Below, piece by piece: positions 5,541 through 6,017 of a stretch of 6,017 nucleotides of DNA. How positions within the stretch are numbered: the first letter of the stretch is position 1; each line of letters opens with the position of its first letter. The stretch covers positions 1 through 6,017 of the forward strand of contig CALCIC010000786.1 of assembly GCA_937907405.1 (NCBI GenBank), in the 5' to 3' direction. The notes beneath the pieces are model-generated. The model ran no database searches, was not told the DNA's origin, and was given only the letters and a program-made list of their open reading frames with translations. This DNA is from an uncultured Isosphaeraceae bacterium (GTDB lineage: Bacteria; Planctomycetota; Planctomycetia; Isosphaerales; Isosphaeraceae). Position numbers and translations under genes: made by a program.

Positions 5541-6017
5541 ATGCCGATTGTACAGCTTGTAATGGTCGCGTCCGCGCTTTTGGGTTGGTCGGATATTTCC
5601 ATCCAACCGAGCAAGGGGGACCGCGGCTTCTCGTCGTTGCAGCTCAGCATCGCCGGGATCGATCGACCGAGCGGACGGACTCAGGAGACGCTCAAGCGAT
5701 ACGATCTCGATAATCGATATCGCCGGGACGTGAACGGGACGCTGCTCAGCCTGGAGAAGATCGCCCGGGGCAGGCCCAGCGCCGAACTGGTCTACGCGTT
5801 GGCCGAACTGTCCTGGATCGACGGCTGCAAGCAAGACCGCTGGCGCAAGGCCCTGGCCCTGGAGCGATACCTGGACGCCGTCGGCTACGCCCACGATTAC
5901 CTGTTCGACCCTGATCTGGCCGACGGCCGCGCGCCGGCGGACCCCCGGTATCGACTGGCCTGTGAGATCTACAACGCGGGGTTGGAACGAATCATCCGCG
6001 TGGCGCAGTCGAAGGAC
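5541..6017 (+). CDS. N-terminal part of a putative alpha/beta-hydrolase-like protein (truncated by right edge)
   Basis: 159 codons are open to the end of the window with no stop. An in-frame TGA at 5532-5534 means ATG 5541 is the first possible start, and a GAGGGAG site precedes it. The first 17 residues (MPIVQLVMVASALLGWS) are hydrophobic but lack basic residues, so a signal peptide is doubtful. Residues about 47-155 read TQETLKRYDLDNRYRRD ..., then ELVYALAELSWIDG, then LDAVGYAHDYLFDP, then DPRYRLACEIYNAGLER. From memory this resembles the helical N-terminal region of long planctomycete and proteobacterial proteins annotated as alpha/beta hydrolases, where the nucleophile motif GxSxG comes much later. 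The catalytic part lies outside the window, so the activity is unconfirmed. That an ORF exists is well supported; the family assignment is moderate. Confidence 0.7.
   Translation, partial: MPIVQLVMVASALLGWSDISIQPSKGDRGFSSLQLSIAGIDRPSGRTQETLKRYDLDNRYRRDVNGTLLSLEKIARGRPSAELVYALAELSWIDGCKQDRWRKALALERYLDAVGYAHDYLFDPDLADGRAPADPRYRLACEIYNAGLERIIRVAQSKD

Noticed and set aside
5172..5894. 240-residue open frame on the minus strand
   Set aside because: It spans the motif array and the antisense of the last gene, which has its own ribosome-binding site and a family-like sequence.

Overview
The window is GC-rich bacterial DNA and most resembles a planctomycete of the Isosphaeraceae type. That assignment is inference. 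It rests on the very high GC, a sequence style rich in Arg, Asp and Ala, an N-terminal hydrolase-like region of a kind I associate with planctomycetes, and intergenic DNA carrying short GAACGAACCCAAT-like motifs that I also associate with that family from memory.

Left part (1-3261, minus strand): an export operon of the YhiI-RbbA type. A HlyD-family membrane-fusion protein (2191-3261) comes first. It is followed by an RbbA-type protein with two ABC ATPase domains fused to an ABC-2 permease (start at 1924, running off the left edge with 641 residues visible). In related operons a second ABC-2 permease (YhhJ-like) follows, and it would lie beyond base 1. The 266-bp gap between the two genes carries a facing pair of hairpin-rich repeats.

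Middle (3262-4492): a 295-bp divergent intergenic region with a short palindrome upstream of the HlyD gene. It is followed by a plus-strand gene for a secreted TIM-barrel phosphodiesterase-like protein of the GDPD/PI-PLC type.

Right part (4493-5540): about 1 kb without a credible gene, but not featureless. It holds a 272-bp candidate MITE (25-bp imperfect terminal inverted repeats, 9-bp flanking direct repeat, and an internal perfect 24-bp inverted repeat whose arms each fold into a hairpin). This is followed by at least five same-strand copies of a degenerate 12-bp motif at irregular spacing (54-113 bp).

Right edge (5541-6017, plus strand): the N-terminal 159 residues of a protein resembling the N-terminal region of planctomycete alpha/beta-hydrolase-like proteins, truncated by the window.

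The export operon is a functional unit. The phosphodiesterase and the last gene look like independent transcription units separated by repeat DNA. No rRNA, tRNA, CRISPR array or complete transposase gene was seen.
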